Positions 25,194 through 60,555 of a DNA stretch of 64,000 bases are shown here, in pieces. Below the pieces are notes generated by a model. It worked only from the letters and a program-made list of their open reading frames with translations. It did not search any database and was not told the origin of the DNA. The DNA comes from Rhizomys pruinosus (Eukaryota; Chordata; Mammalia; Rodentia; Spalacidae), in the NCBI GenBank assembly GCA_009823505.1, contig VZQC01012285.1:204333-268332 (forward strand), written 5' to 3'. A program made the position numbers and the translations under genes. The first letter of the stretch is position 1, and every line of letters begins with the position of its first letter.

Positions 25194-25743
25194 GATCAAA
25201 AGGTTATTCCTGGACAAACTGTCAGCCCATGAAAGGAAACAGCCAGAATTGACCAGAGTCCAAGTCAACAGCTCCAGAGAGAGTGGACTGTTTTACCTCT
25301 CATCCACCTGTGCCCCTTTTCTAAGCCTAGGGAACAACCTGTGGAAGAGGGGGCATGGTAGAATGTAAGGGCTGCGATTGGGGTGAATGGTGAAACTACA
25401 GCAATGTAGTCTGGACACTCATTTGATCAACTTGATTGAACAAACAACCTGTCACCCCCCACTGGATGGTGGGGCTGTAGGTGTTTGGGCACAACAACCT
25501 GCAGATAGGTTTTGCATGAAGGATGCTTGTACTCATGGATTATCACTTATAGCTAAAAATGAAAAAAAAAAACTGAGAGAAAGATGCAGGACAGTTATGG
25601 CAGAATGCATGATCTGGGATGGGGTGGGGGTGGAGGGGGAGGGAAAGGGAAATAAGCCTGAACTGAATTGGAAAAAATGTATGAAATGCACAAAGCATCA
25701 ATAAAAACTAATTTAAAAAAAAAAAAAAAAAGAATGTGAACTA

Positions 25744-25935
25744 TGGAACCAAAGGACTGGGTTTGAACCTGGTTCCTCTGTTTGCCATCCACATGAATTC
25801 ATGCACATTTTTTAGCCTCAGTTTCTTCATTTGTAAAAAGGAACTACAGTATTTAATCATAATATTATTATGCTACTTAAATAAGACATAAAACGCTGCC
25901 TGCATTTGGCCTGAGTTTTAGCTTTTATGTTAATG
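25744..25935 (+). repeat. MIR-like ancient SINE
   Basis: Contains the typical MIR core GCCTCAGTTTCTTCATTTGT followed by AAAAAGG. Diverged. Confidence 0.6.
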
Positions 25936-26204
25936 TTGCTGTCTTCCAGGTCTTTAAAATCCAAATCTCAAGACTCAGTCAGTCTCAGAAGACATGGTAC
26001 TTCCTAGCCTGAATTGCTCAGAAGCTGTTTCAGGTCTTTAAGGAACTGTCACTAGACTGAGAGAAGACTGTCTTTCTTGACTCTTCATATCAGGCTGTAT
26101 ACATTTACTTTGACTTCTTTGCACTATGTATAAATATTTCCGAAGAGCAAACTTGTGAAGCATGATTCCTCACAACATGTTTGACCAATGGATCACAAGA
26201 ATTC

Positions 26205-26560
26205 AAAGTCTCTGCTATGGACTGCATGTTAGAATCTCCCAAAATCCAATGGTTGAAGCTCTAATAACTAATATGATCGTTTATGGAAGTGAAGCCTTAG
26301 ATTTAGATAAAGCCATGAGGTTGGTGTCCTTATGATGGGACTAGTGTCCTCATAAGAAAAGGAAGAAAACAGAACTCCCTCTTTCTCTACCATGTGAGGA
26401 CACTGTGAGAAGGTAGCCATCTGCAAACTAGGAGGTGAGTCACCAGCAAACATCACATCCCCCACATCTGGATCGTGATTTAACTATGAGAAATAAATGC
26501 TGGCTGTTTAAGCCACAGCTTCTTAAACTGTAAGTTGCAAATCCCATTTGGACTGATATA
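26205..26560 (+). mobile_element. MaLR-type LTR (MST/MLT1-like)
   Basis: Starts TGCTATGGACTGCATGTTAG, has ATGTGAGGACACTGTGAGAA in the middle, and ends near GAGAAATAAATGCTGGCTG. This is the order typical of mammalian MaLR solitary LTRs. Confidence 0.65.
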
Positions 26561-27663
26561 ACTTACTGTGGAATCAAGAAAAATTTGGCAACAGTATAAT
26601 CCACAATGATCAAAAATTTATTCTAAATCAAGCCTGTAATGAATCCAAGGTATTGTCTGCATCCCTGGCATGTTACAAGACTTCTCTGAAACCTTTGTTA
26701 AGAATGCCCAACATGTATACTTTGCACTGTACACACTATCATGTCATTCAGTGTCAACCGATGCTGGCTGAAACACCTCAGTTCAGATTCAGAACTACTA
26801 GGTGTTATCCATTGCAGTGTTTTTTATCATATATACAAACTTTCTCCTCTTAAGGAAGCGTAATGATTTAATTAAAGAAAACAGAATCTTTTAGTATTTT
26901 CCTACTATCATTCTTCAGCATGTAAGTATCTAATAGATCTTCAAATTGTATTGTATTAAAATGTTTGATTTGTTTAAATGTTGTATGAGTTTCTGACTTG
27001 AGTTTAATTTAAAAATAAACATTAATAGGGCCAGAAATGTTGATCACTGGGTAAGCCCACTTGCTGCTGAGCCTGATGATCTGAGTTTAGAAGAGAACCA
27101 ACTCCCAAAAGCTGTCCTCTGACCTCCACACATGCAGCAGGATACACACACACAAGTGTAATTTAATTGTTTCAATCATTAATGAATTTTGGCTTAAGAT
27201 TAGGACAAAATTTTGAAGAATTCCTGAAGTGTTCCTAGCCATTATTTCTCCCATTTTATACTATGCATTCATGTGAGGCAGCATTTTCAGCACTGATCAT
27301 AATAAAATCAAAATATCAGTTAACTCTGAAAACTTATAAGGATTCTCTATAACCTGTAGTACTCCATATTTGGCCAGGATTCAATTCTCTATGCCTAAAC
27401 AAGCATACACTTCCATCTCATTAGTATAGAAATTTGCTTTCATCTCTAAGGGGTGCTTGCACATGTGTGTACATATTGAGACCAGAAGTCAACCTTGGGT
27501 GTCGATCCTTAGAAGCTGTCCACCTTGTTTGTTGACACAGTGTCTCTCACTGGGGCCAATTAGGCTCACTCACCAATTAGGCTAGGCTTGCTAACCAGGG
27601 AACCCTAAGGATCTGCCTGTCTCCTCCTCCTCCCCAACACTGGGATTAAAATGCACACCACCT

Positions 27664-28073
27664 GTGCTGGATAGCTTTAGTGTCAACTTGACACACCTGG
27701 GTTGAGGGACCCTCAGTTGTGGAATTGGTTCCATTGGATTGGCCTATGGCCACATCTGTGGAGTGTTGTCTTGATTGTTGAGCAGTGTGGGAGGACCCAG
27801 CCCACTATGGGTGGTGCCACCCTGGGCAAGTTGTTGTGTACTGTATAAGGCAGGCTGGGCATGAGCCAGGGGAGCAAGCCAGTGAACAGCATTCCTCCAT
27901 TGTCTGTGCTTCAGCTCCTGCCTCCAGGTTCCTGCCCTGAGTTCCTGCCTTGGGCTCCCTAAGTGATGAACTGTGACCCAGGAGATGTAAGCTGAATAAA
28001 CCGTTTCCTCCCCAAGTTGGTGTCGCTCAGAGTGTTTTGTCACAGCAATGGAAGACAAACTAGAACACCACCA
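27664..28073 (+). repeat. Rodent interspersed repeat
   Basis: From GTGCTGGATAGCTTTAGTG to TTTGTCACAGCAATGGAAGA, with internal AAGCTGAATAAACCGTTTCC. It is a common rodent repeat whose name I cannot assign with certainty. Confidence 0.65.
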
Positions 28074-28343
28074 CACCAGATTCTCACATGGGGATCAAAC
28101 TCAGGTCCTTATGCTTATACACCAAGCACTTTACTAAGCATCTCCCTATCCCCCGTGCTTATCTTTAATAAATACGTTGTATGTATACCAAAAACCTGTT
28201 TTAAAATAAAATTTCTTTGGGATTTATTATCCACAAATGTTTGATTTGTGTGGCAATTTTACAGATCTTTATACCTGAGACTGTAAAAAATTTGTTTGGT
28301 GGAAAAGAATCATGAGTAAAAGGGCTTTAAGAATCCCTGGTTT

Positions 28344-28613
28344 GGGGCTGGAGAGATGGCCTAGCGGTTAAGAGCGCTGACCGCTCTTACAGAGGACCCG
28401 GGTTCGATCCCCAGCACCCACATGGCGGCCGAGAACCGTCTGAAACTCCAATTCCAGGAGAACTCCAGTTCCAGGGGAATCCGAGACCCTCTTCTGACCT
28501 CCGCGGCATTGCACAACACGGGTGCACAGACTTGCATGCAGACAGTACATTCATACACATACGGAAATAAATAAAATTAATAAAAAAAAATTTTTTTTAA
28601 ATAAAAAAAAAAA
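28344..28613 (+). repeat. B2/B3-type SINE, young
   Basis: Starts GGGGCTGGAGAGATGGCCTA and keeps box-B-like GGTTCGATCCC. It ends in an A-rich tail and is flanked by AAGAATCCCTGGTTT at 28329-28343 and 28614-28628. Confidence 0.95.
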
Positions 28614-28683
28614 AAGAATCCCTGGTTTAAGTTCCTCCTCTGTGGTGTTCTGTTATATCCTGAACTGACCAAATCTCTTTTCT

Positions 28684-28967
28684 TTTTTTTTCTTTTTTTT
28701 CTTTAAAAAAATTTTTTATTCATTTATTATTATTTTTGTATGTGTATGAATGTACTGTCTGCATGTAGGTTTGTGCACCCGTGTCGTGCAATGCCGCGGA
28801 GGTCAGAAGAGGGTCTCGGATTCCCCTGGAACTGGAGTCCTCCTGGAATTGGTGTTACAGACGGTTCTCAGCCGCCATGTGGGTGCTGGGGATCGAACCC
28901 GTATCGAACCCAGGTCCTCTGCAAGAGCAGTCGGTGCTCTTAACCACTAGGCCATCTCTCCAGCCTC
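28684..28967 (-). repeat. B2/B3-type SINE, inverted to its neighbour
   Basis: Reverse copy of the same subfamily as 28344-28613, flanked by CCAAATCTCTTTTCT at about 28669 and 28968. It carries an extra short duplication, CCCGTATCGAACCCAGG. Confidence 0.95.
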
Positions 28968-28982
28968 CCAAATCTCTTTTCT

Positions 28983-31900
28983 ATAAAAACAAGAAAATTG
29001 CTCATTTCTGGATTGTAATTTCCAGTCTACGCAAAGGAACCATCAGTTCTAGATGCCTCCAAGGTTTAAAGCAGGAATATCATCTGTCGATGACCCATCA
29101 TCAAGATTAACTTCCTCAGGACTTGGGTTCACTTGTCCATATTATTTAGGTCTCAGGAATTTCTCAACTTCCTCTTTAAGCCTCCTTCAACTACCATTGA
29201 GCTACATAGTGAGAACTTGTCTCAAAAAAAAAAAAGAAAATAGAAACCAAAGAAAAAAGGAAGGAAATTGGGAGAGAAATGTTTCCCATAGCAGAAGAGG
29301 AAAGGTACACTCACTCCATCCACACTAGCATTTCGTAATAGCAGCCCCATACAAGGGGCCACCCTGACTTACGCAAGGCACAAATCAAACATAATATCCA
29401 TAGACCCACCGGACAGTAAGGGACCAGCAATATGGTGAAACAGAGTAGGAAGCAGAAGACCCAGTTCCAGACTACCCACATGAGGTGTTCTGCTAACTGG
29501 CTGTGTATGTCACTGGGACAGTTCTGTAAAGTGGACATTTACTGAGTATTCAGTGTGCTGAACACTGGGGACACAGAACATGTAAGACAGCACCTTAACC
29601 AGTCCAGAGTACATCTGGGGCCAACATCTTCTCAAAGGTGCACTCCCCTATTACGTTAATGGATCTATATACCATATCCATCAAGTTATTAAGAAATTTG
29701 GGGTCCTTTAGGAAGCTCATTTACATGCAGTCAAAGTTATTAATCTTCTAAGTCCACAGGGGTAAATTTAGTGGATTGGACTATGGTTTTCTATCATACC
29801 TGATGGGAATTGGTCTCAGTGTCATCTGTGTAGAGAAGACAGAGCTCTGGACACTAAGCTCAGACCTGGCCACCTAATGAATATTGTCATCATGCTCTCT
29901 GGTTGCATGTGGTCTAATAGTACACTAATCTAGAGCCTTTTGTATTAATCACTTTCTCTTGAGGCTATCAGGCCAAACTTACTTTTGATGGGAAAATTCC
30001 ATTTTACTATTCCCCCAAAAGCCCTTGACTTCTATTTTCCCAGCCCATTTGGTTGGCTTGTTATTAGTGGACTTGATGGCTTGAAGGTAGTGGACCTTCA
30101 AGCGTATATTATATGCTTTATTTTTCCAGTCAATTTTCCTCTTTTGGGGCATCATTGACCTGTTATGTATCTAAGGCTCCTACCCTGGAACTCAGTCACA
30201 AGTCCCTCCTCACCAGGAAGCACGGGAATCACAGACAGTGGTAATGGAGCAGAGCCATTCCTTCTGTTTACCCTTTCACAGGAAATTGTCCTTAACCCAA
30301 GAATTAAATGTTCTTTCTTCTCTGCCTTCTCACCAGGAGCCCACCCCTTTGGAAACAGTGACAGCCTCTCCATCTGCTCTACTCAACCCTTGGCTAAAGA
30401 AGCAAATTTTTCTATTGGAATTGGTGCTTTGAGACTAAATCTGGAGCTTTGCCTTCGGAGCCTGACGGGAATAAATAAAAGGACAAATTGTCTGTCTTTG
30501 GTTGTCACAGCAGGGACTCCTATCATGCCATCAGCTCTCTTGTTCCCAAATGTGAAAACTGCCTGAAAGACCACAGTAATTGAAAGGTACGAATAAACCT
30601 CTCTGGTTTCTTAGATATTAACGGAAATTGCCTCCTAGTGAGGTGGCTTTCTGGCTTGATATTCTGAAAAAGAAAACAGACCATTCTGTTTCTAATGCAG
30701 GCATCAAATACACTTTAACCAGTCCATCAAAGAAGAAAAATGTCAGTGGACTGGTAGGTAAGTGGGCTAATGCAGTTGCTCAGTTCTTCTCATCCTATTC
30801 TAAAAAACTGCTTCTCTCACTCTATATCTTTCCTTCCTCCTCTCCTCTCCCTCCTCCCTCTCCTTTTCTCTCTCTTTTTCCCCGCTTTCACCTTCCCCTC
30901 TTCTCTTTTCTTCATTGTCTATCTTCTCCTACATCGGAAAGAGAAAGTTAGTAGATAGACCTAAAACATCCACTTCATCCTTTACCCAGAAGGATGCTTC
31001 TGACTTGACCTTCAAGTTTATTATGAGAAATTTCATCAGCTATGGCACTCCCATCGCAGATAATGCAAGTACCTAAGGTGGACGTTATGTCTTGGATATT
31101 TCTCCAGGGTGATGTTACTGGTAGATGGGGCCTGGTGGAAGGTCTGCAGAAGGCATATCTTCAAAGAAAAAACGTGAGACCCTGGCTTCTTTCTCTCTTC
31201 TCTTCGCTTCTTGGTTCTTGAAGTGAATGGTTTTACTGTGCCTTATGTGCCTGCCATGATGTGACATCCTCACCAAAGGAGGCTCAAATCCTTGGGGACA
31301 GTCATTTGGGGACTGGAGCCTTCAAAACCATATGAATCTAAAATCACTATTGCCCCAAATGTTTTGTTATAATAATGGGAAGCTGGTTAATACAGAAAGA
31401 AGGTGGCTATGTGTGAGCAAGCCTAGGAAGGTTGAGTTGACCTAGAGAGAAAATACAAAAAGATAAAGCATGGGATCCAAATGTCCTAGCCCATTCGAAG
31501 AATACTAAGGACTTATGTGCCACAGATAAAGCCATTTCAGAGAACACTGGGTAAGACAGCTGCCCAGTGCCTAGAACTCCATGATCCACAATTGGATATG
31601 TACCCAAGTCTCATATGGAGCTGAGACCACTTGTGACCTTCCCAGCTGAGAGAAGACCCACTCATTCAAATTACCTGGGTAGTTGCTAGATAAGCCAGAG
31701 TTGTAGAGCCATTTATGAGATACTTCCTGATTACCGTTCTATACCCTACCATGCCCCATATGAATACCCATGCCTCTCCTTTTGTTTCAAGATTATGACA
31801 AGGATCCTGGAAAGACGTGAGAGTAAGAAGCGACAGGTGGGGCTGTTTGAATAGGGCTCAGGCAGTCTCAGAGCATTGGTGAGCGGCGTTTCTGTTGACC

Positions 31901-32216
31901 CATTATTGGGAACTGGATGATGTGCCACAGGAAGGCAGTCCCCAATACTATCAGATCTTCCAAGGCAGCCTCTCTGTCAGGAACTTGCAGTGTCCATGTA
32001 AACGACGACTGAAAGCTTATTTCCCATAAGCTCTCTCAAGCTAGTGACAACTAGTCTACCAGTTTCCTCTCTTCTCCCTAGGTCCCAGGAGAACTTTGTT
32101 TCAATACTACTCTCCTCCTTCGGGGCTACAACCTTCCCTAGTTCAGGTGACGCTCACTTGGTATGATGCAGAGGAAGAAGTCAGCTGAGAGGATTCTTAC
32201 AGTCTTTCTACTTTCT
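28983..32216. other. Intergenic, no gene recognised
   Basis: Contains a pyrimidine-rich tract (30835-30915) and an old MaLR-like fragment (about 31270-31395, ending GGTTAATACAG). A 133-codon open frame at 30165-30566 has no recognisable domain, so I do not call it a gene. Confidence 0.5.
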
Positions 32217-33068
32217 TTACAATTCTTATTGAGATTCTGTGCATTTCATACAAGACTTCTTAATCAAATTTAGACCCCCTTCCCCCTCCCTCTCCCCACC
32301 CTGCCAGAGCTCATGCATTCTGCCATATATGTCTTTCGTCTTTTTCTCAGTCTTTTTTGAATGTTTGGGTGCAGAAGTTTACTGTTTGGGGAAGAAGTTT
32401 ACTGTTTCAGTCAGTTCTTTGATCCAGTCTGTTGTTGTTGTTGTCATTGTTGTTGTTGTTCCTTCTAATTTGTATTAATCCAAAATATGCATACATACAT
32501 GGCACACATATATCAAAATTATGATGTCTGAAAATGAGCTATAAGTCAATTCCAAAACATTTTCAGGAATTCACATTTTGACAGTAGAGTTGCATTCAGG
32601 TAAAGAAAAAATATTACATTCCTACATTCCATAGCAAGTTGATGAGTAACATCGGATGTTATATTTACTAAAAAAGGAAGGAAAAGGGGGGAATTATTCA
32701 GTTATAAAGAGAGATTTGGGGGCTGGAGAGATGGCCTAGTGGTTAAGAGCACCGATTGCTCTTGCAAAGGACCCGGGTTTGATCCCCAGCACCCACATGG
32801 AAGCTGAGAACCATCTTTAACTCCAATTCCAGGGGAATCCAACACCCTCTTCTGACCTCCACGGCATTGCATGATGCGGGTGCACAGACCTACATGCAGA
32901 CAGTACATTCATACACATAAAAAAAATAAAATTTAAAAAAGAGATTTGGTGCTAGAATCCACAAATGAGGGACACCATACATTGTTTTTCTGGGACTGTG
33001 TTACTTCACTTAGCATAATGGCTTCTAGTTCCATCCATTTGCCTTTCTTTGTAATTTTTTTTCAGGAT
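32217..33068 (-). mobile_element. L1 3' end with inserted SINE
   Basis: Begins with the complement of an L1 tail (CTTATTGAGATTCTGTGC) and continues to CACTTAGCATAATGGCTTC, the reverse of the L1 segment seen at 54.8 kb. The SINE at 32720-32939 is inserted with duplication GAGATTTGG. Confidence 0.75.
32720..32939 (+). repeat. B2/B3-type SINE
   Basis: Full body with A-rich tail; duplication (A)GAGATTTGG on both sides. Confidence 0.9.
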
Positions 33069-33467
33069 ATAAACAGCTCCCTCTAGCTTTTCTCACTTCA
33101 GACTTACAGTGCTTATTTTAATTTTTTCAATAGATATTTAATGACTCAGTGTCAAAAGTAACCTTCTCCTCGCAGACCTGTTATGACAATCTTGATTTTC
33201 TATAGGTAAATCGTGACTGTCCCTCCATGGCTTGAAGAAATATGCTAATTATAAAAGCATTCTGGGGGTACTTCTCAAACTACATTCATTGTTCTCCTCC
33301 TTTACAGTGATCCACCAGTCACTATGTCTCCCCTAGTCACTCTGTGGAAGATTCTTTCTCAAATGTCTTAGCTGCCAAATGTGCTATAGGTGAAATATCT
33401 CTTATCAAAAATGCTTAGATCAGAAGTTTCCCATTTCAGGTATTTTTTATTTTAAAATATTTGTGCC

Positions 33468-33617
33468 AGGTGTGGTAGTGCACGCCTTTAATCCTAGCAC
33501 TTGGAAGGCACAGGCAGGCGGATCTTTGTGACTTCAAGGCCAGCCTGATCTACAGAGTGAGCTCCAGGCCAGCTGGGGCTACAGGGAGCCCCTGTCTCAA
33601 AAAGACCCCCCCCAAAA
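33468..33617 (+). repeat. B1 SINE
   Basis: Full B1 body, ending CTGTCTCAAAAAGACCCCC. Confidence 0.9.
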
Positions 33618-34062
33618 ATTTTGTATATATGTAGTGAGATTTTGGGGGATTGGACCCCCAAATATAAAGACAGAATTTATGTTTCATATAGCCTGGAAGT
33701 CACTTTATACAATATTTAATGCCCTTGTGCTTTGACTATAACCTGTCATAATGAGGTCAAATGTGGAATTTTCCACTTATGGGATCATGCAAGAGGTTTC
33801 AAATTTTAAACAATTTGTGGCTATGGATTTTTAGATTAGGAGTGCACCTAATCAGTTGAAATTTAACACCATATTGGCCTAAGTAAATAGAGGAAGTATT
33901 GGGAAGCTATTAAGAGAACTCCTCCCAAATGAATCTCTTGTCTATCTTTTCCTATCGGCCTCTGCATCCAAGCCTGGTATCTTCAGCATAGAAATCAAAG
34001 TAGCTTCTAACAAAATTAGTTAACATGTTTAAATGTTACTGCTTTCAATAAATTGAAACCTG

Positions 34063-34282
34063 TATTTTTTATTTTTTTATTTTATTTGTAGGAGTGTATT
34101 GCTTGCATGTATGTAAGTGCAGCCATGTCATGCAACGGCCACAGAGGTCAGAAAAGGGCATTGGATACATTGGAAGTGGAGTTATGGATAGTTGTTAGCC
34201 ACCATGTGGGTGCTGGAAATAGAACCCAGGTCCTTTGCAAGAGCCATCAATGCTCTTAACCTCTGAGCCATCTCTCCGGCCC
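34063..34282 (-). repeat. B2/B3-type SINE, older
   Basis: Diverged reverse copy ending GCCATCTCTCCGGCC on the + strand; short duplication AAACCTG. Confidence 0.85.
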
Positions 34283-35304
34283 CAAACCTGCCTCTTTGTA
34301 ACTTCCACGTATTACATGTGCATCTACCCTCAAGTTACGCTTTGTTATAAAAAGCTAAATCTGAGCCAGCACTAAAATTTCAGCCAAGAACATATTAACC
34401 ATGCCTTACAGAAGTATTTGTAAAATCAAACACTCTACACAGGACAAAATCTAAAAACAATATCTTGGACAAGTTTTCTAGCTCTTATTTTAGTTAAAGT
34501 TTGTTTGAAGTGTATTTAACAGCCTCAGAAAAATACAGAGATAGTATTTATACATATTTTAAATTCTACTAAAGGCCAGCCATTTTACCTCTCTCCATTG
34601 CTTTTTTTTTAATTTTTGGATAAAAGGTGAATAAGAAATAAATCGATTTCCAATGTTTCAAACTATATACCTCTGAAAAATCTAGGTAGGAGTGTAACCA
34701 CATTAAGGAAAATTATTCTCAAATATGCCTCACTCAACAGCTCTAGCATAAACTGATATTCTTTCAAAAGCAGAGTGATAGCAAGTCTTGTATATGACAC
34801 ATAGTGAAGAAAAACTCCCAGAAGACTGAATCATTTGTTCTCAAACAAGAAGGCAGATGGTGCCCTGTGACCAGAGCATGATGAAGTCTGCTCTGACATT
34901 TAAGTGGTTCAGTCTACTGACAAGTCTAGGAGTCCCTGCGTATGAGGTGGACTCTGCCGGGTGAAGCGAGACATTACAGCTCCGGGTGGAAATAATTGTG
35001 TCTGTCTCTTTTCAAGGTCTTATTTTGCAGTTGATGGCATTGAGGAAAGCCAGCATCCCTAGTCAGGAAATTGTGTTATTTCTGTTTTCTAATCCATTCT
35101 TAGGAGGGTGTTCTGGACCATGGACTAGGTCGATCATATTTAATAGAATCATAAGGATGAATGGAGAATGCAGTTGTCTCTAGTCTCACAGACAAAAAAT
35201 AAAAAAGCCGAGAGAATTTTCCCTCGAACCCACAAATAGCTCATGCCATGGTTCATGAGTCTTCTTTACACTGTCACTTGGAAAAATAAGAAAATAGGGG
35301 CTCA

Positions 35305-58807
<23,503 letters not shown>

Positions 58808-58867
58808 CTGTGATATAAGAAACAGGCTCTTCATTAAATTATGGCAAGGAAGACTTCAAAATTTAGT

Positions 58868-58927
58868 GCTGTGCTTCTTGCTAATATGCTTACTAGGGCT
58901 GTGCTTCTTGCTAATATGCTTACTAGG
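58868..58927 (-). repeat. Perfect 30-base tandem duplication in C7 intron
   Basis: Two identical 30-base copies at 58868-58897 and 58898-58927, 60 bases upstream of a C7 exon acceptor. Confidence 0.95.
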
Positions 58928-60400
58928 GGAACTAATAATGGTCTTGTGAGAGGTAGAAAGAGCATGATTGTAGGAGCCCGTTGGACAAATTATTCAAACC
59001 CTTTGTGCCTTTGCTGTTCTCCAAAAATATCAGTGCTTTACTGAGGGTTTTTACAATACCCAGATAGGCTCTAATCACTGATTAGGAATATCTATAATAT
59101 CTATACTAAGGCTGCTTCAGAGAAATTCTTATAATAATATCAAAAGTATGCTAATTATTTTTAATAGTATCAAAGCACTTTTGCATACATGATATCATTT
59201 ATTTACTTCTCTGGAGATTGACCAAACTGAGAGGGGAGAGGTGTTCCCAATCCCATGTAAGTAATAGATGTGAAATCTAAGACAAAGTGGTCTAATGCCA
59301 TGCTCTGTCTTATAACAGCTGCCAAGAGCCACATTTACACAATGACTTAGTCTTCTAGCCAACTTCAGAATACATTCCCCACTGCAGTCTCCCAATGAGG
59401 CAAGTAAGTTTCTATAGCTAACCACTGACTTATCCTGAAGATGATCCACCAGCTCCTCCATTTTCCATCCCCAGATCTGGTGCAGTACAATGGGAGCAAA
59501 TGCATAAGTCAAAGAAACACTATCACTAGCTTTACCTCCTGACAGCATCCTTCTCCAACTTGAAAACACTTCCTCAACATGCCCTGGCTGTCTTCAACAT
59601 CAGCCCCTGATTCAATCCTAGGTCTTCTAGCATTTCCCCCATCCTAACCCTTAAAAGGAGGCAAAAAGGAATGTGCACTATATTCTAAGAGCTTTCCTTT
59701 ACTAGTTGCAGTGTGCTCATAAATAAAGATTGTATCTTGTCAGTACATGGGTGGATTTGCTGCTCCAAGGTACTCCTATGCCACCACATTCCTCCCATCT
59801 CAGCACACACACACACACTTCAATATCACATTGACCAAAACTAAAGCAGTTTGCATAATATTTTCCAATAACCTTCCCTATACTGTCACAATTAGAATGT
59901 ATTTAAGAACATAGTCCCCTGACTACACCATTGGTAGAGATTAGCAGCTTCTGTGCTGTAATTGTTAATAAAATCCTTCCCATAAAGGAGTTGCTTCTGT
60001 TTTAACAGGTAACTGAACATCCAAGAGACAAAAGAATAAATCACAGTGGTGGAATTTCAATGAACAAGGACAGACTATTTGGGGAGATATTTGGGGACAA
60101 AGATATACATCTATACAAAACCATTGTTTAGTCATGTAAGTATCTATTATCAGACAAATTTGGTAATCTTTATGAATATAGCAGTATCTGAAAATATAAA
60201 TAGAATATTTAATATATATAAGTAGAATATTTGATATATAAGAAAGAATGAAATAGCAAATATTTGCAAAATATTGACTGATGGTACATAATACAAAATC
60301 ATAGTAATGTGTCAATGAGCTTCAAACAAAGCTCCATAGACATGTGTTAAAACAAAACCTTACTGATAAACAAAATTGAAAGCCTGAAACCTAGACAAGT
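58928..60400. other. C7 intron, no feature recognised
   Basis: AT-rich. No upstream C7 exon (EGF-like or MACPF end) was found on the minus strand. A 124-codon minus frame (59195-59569) has no recognisable family. Confidence 0.55.
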
Positions 60401-60555
60401 CAACACTCCATAAACAAGGAGAAAAAATAGGCATCTGAAGGAGGCAAGCAAAGTAAGCCTTCAACACAGCAGAGGCATTTATGATTCACATCAGAATACA
60501 GGCAAAAAGGGAAACCCACATGGCAGGGACACGATGACGGGACAACATGGGAAAG

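Larger units (their letters stand above)
23507..25729 (+). mobile_element. Composite retrocopy with L1-like 3' end
   Basis: Flanked by the 14-base duplication AAGAATGTGAACTA at 23493-23506 and 25730-25743, so the 2.2 kb went in as one insertion. About 23507-24040 is a coding-like segment plus a 3' UTR-like segment that ends CTAATAAAAAA and a G run. About 24050-25729 is the shared unit: a 5' block with a 44-codon open frame (24054-24188), a GT...AG segment (24454-25193), and a 3' block with a G-rich purine tract, CATCAATAAAAACT and poly(A). It is the longest and most complete copy of this family in the window. Confidence 0.8.

Noticed and set aside
28350..28560. Repeated frames of about 65 codons also found at 7.9, 28.8, 32.8, 47.2, 50.0 and 57.1 kb
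   Set aside because: All are translations of the B2/B3 SINE.
30165..30566. 133-codon + strand open frame
   Set aside because: No recognisable domain, no coding-like conservation that I can see, and opposite-strand frames are equally open. Treated as chance.
59195..59569. 124-codon minus frame considered as an upstream C7 exon
   Set aside because: Lacks the cysteine pattern of the EGF-like or MACPF end of C7, and has no splice sites at suitable places.
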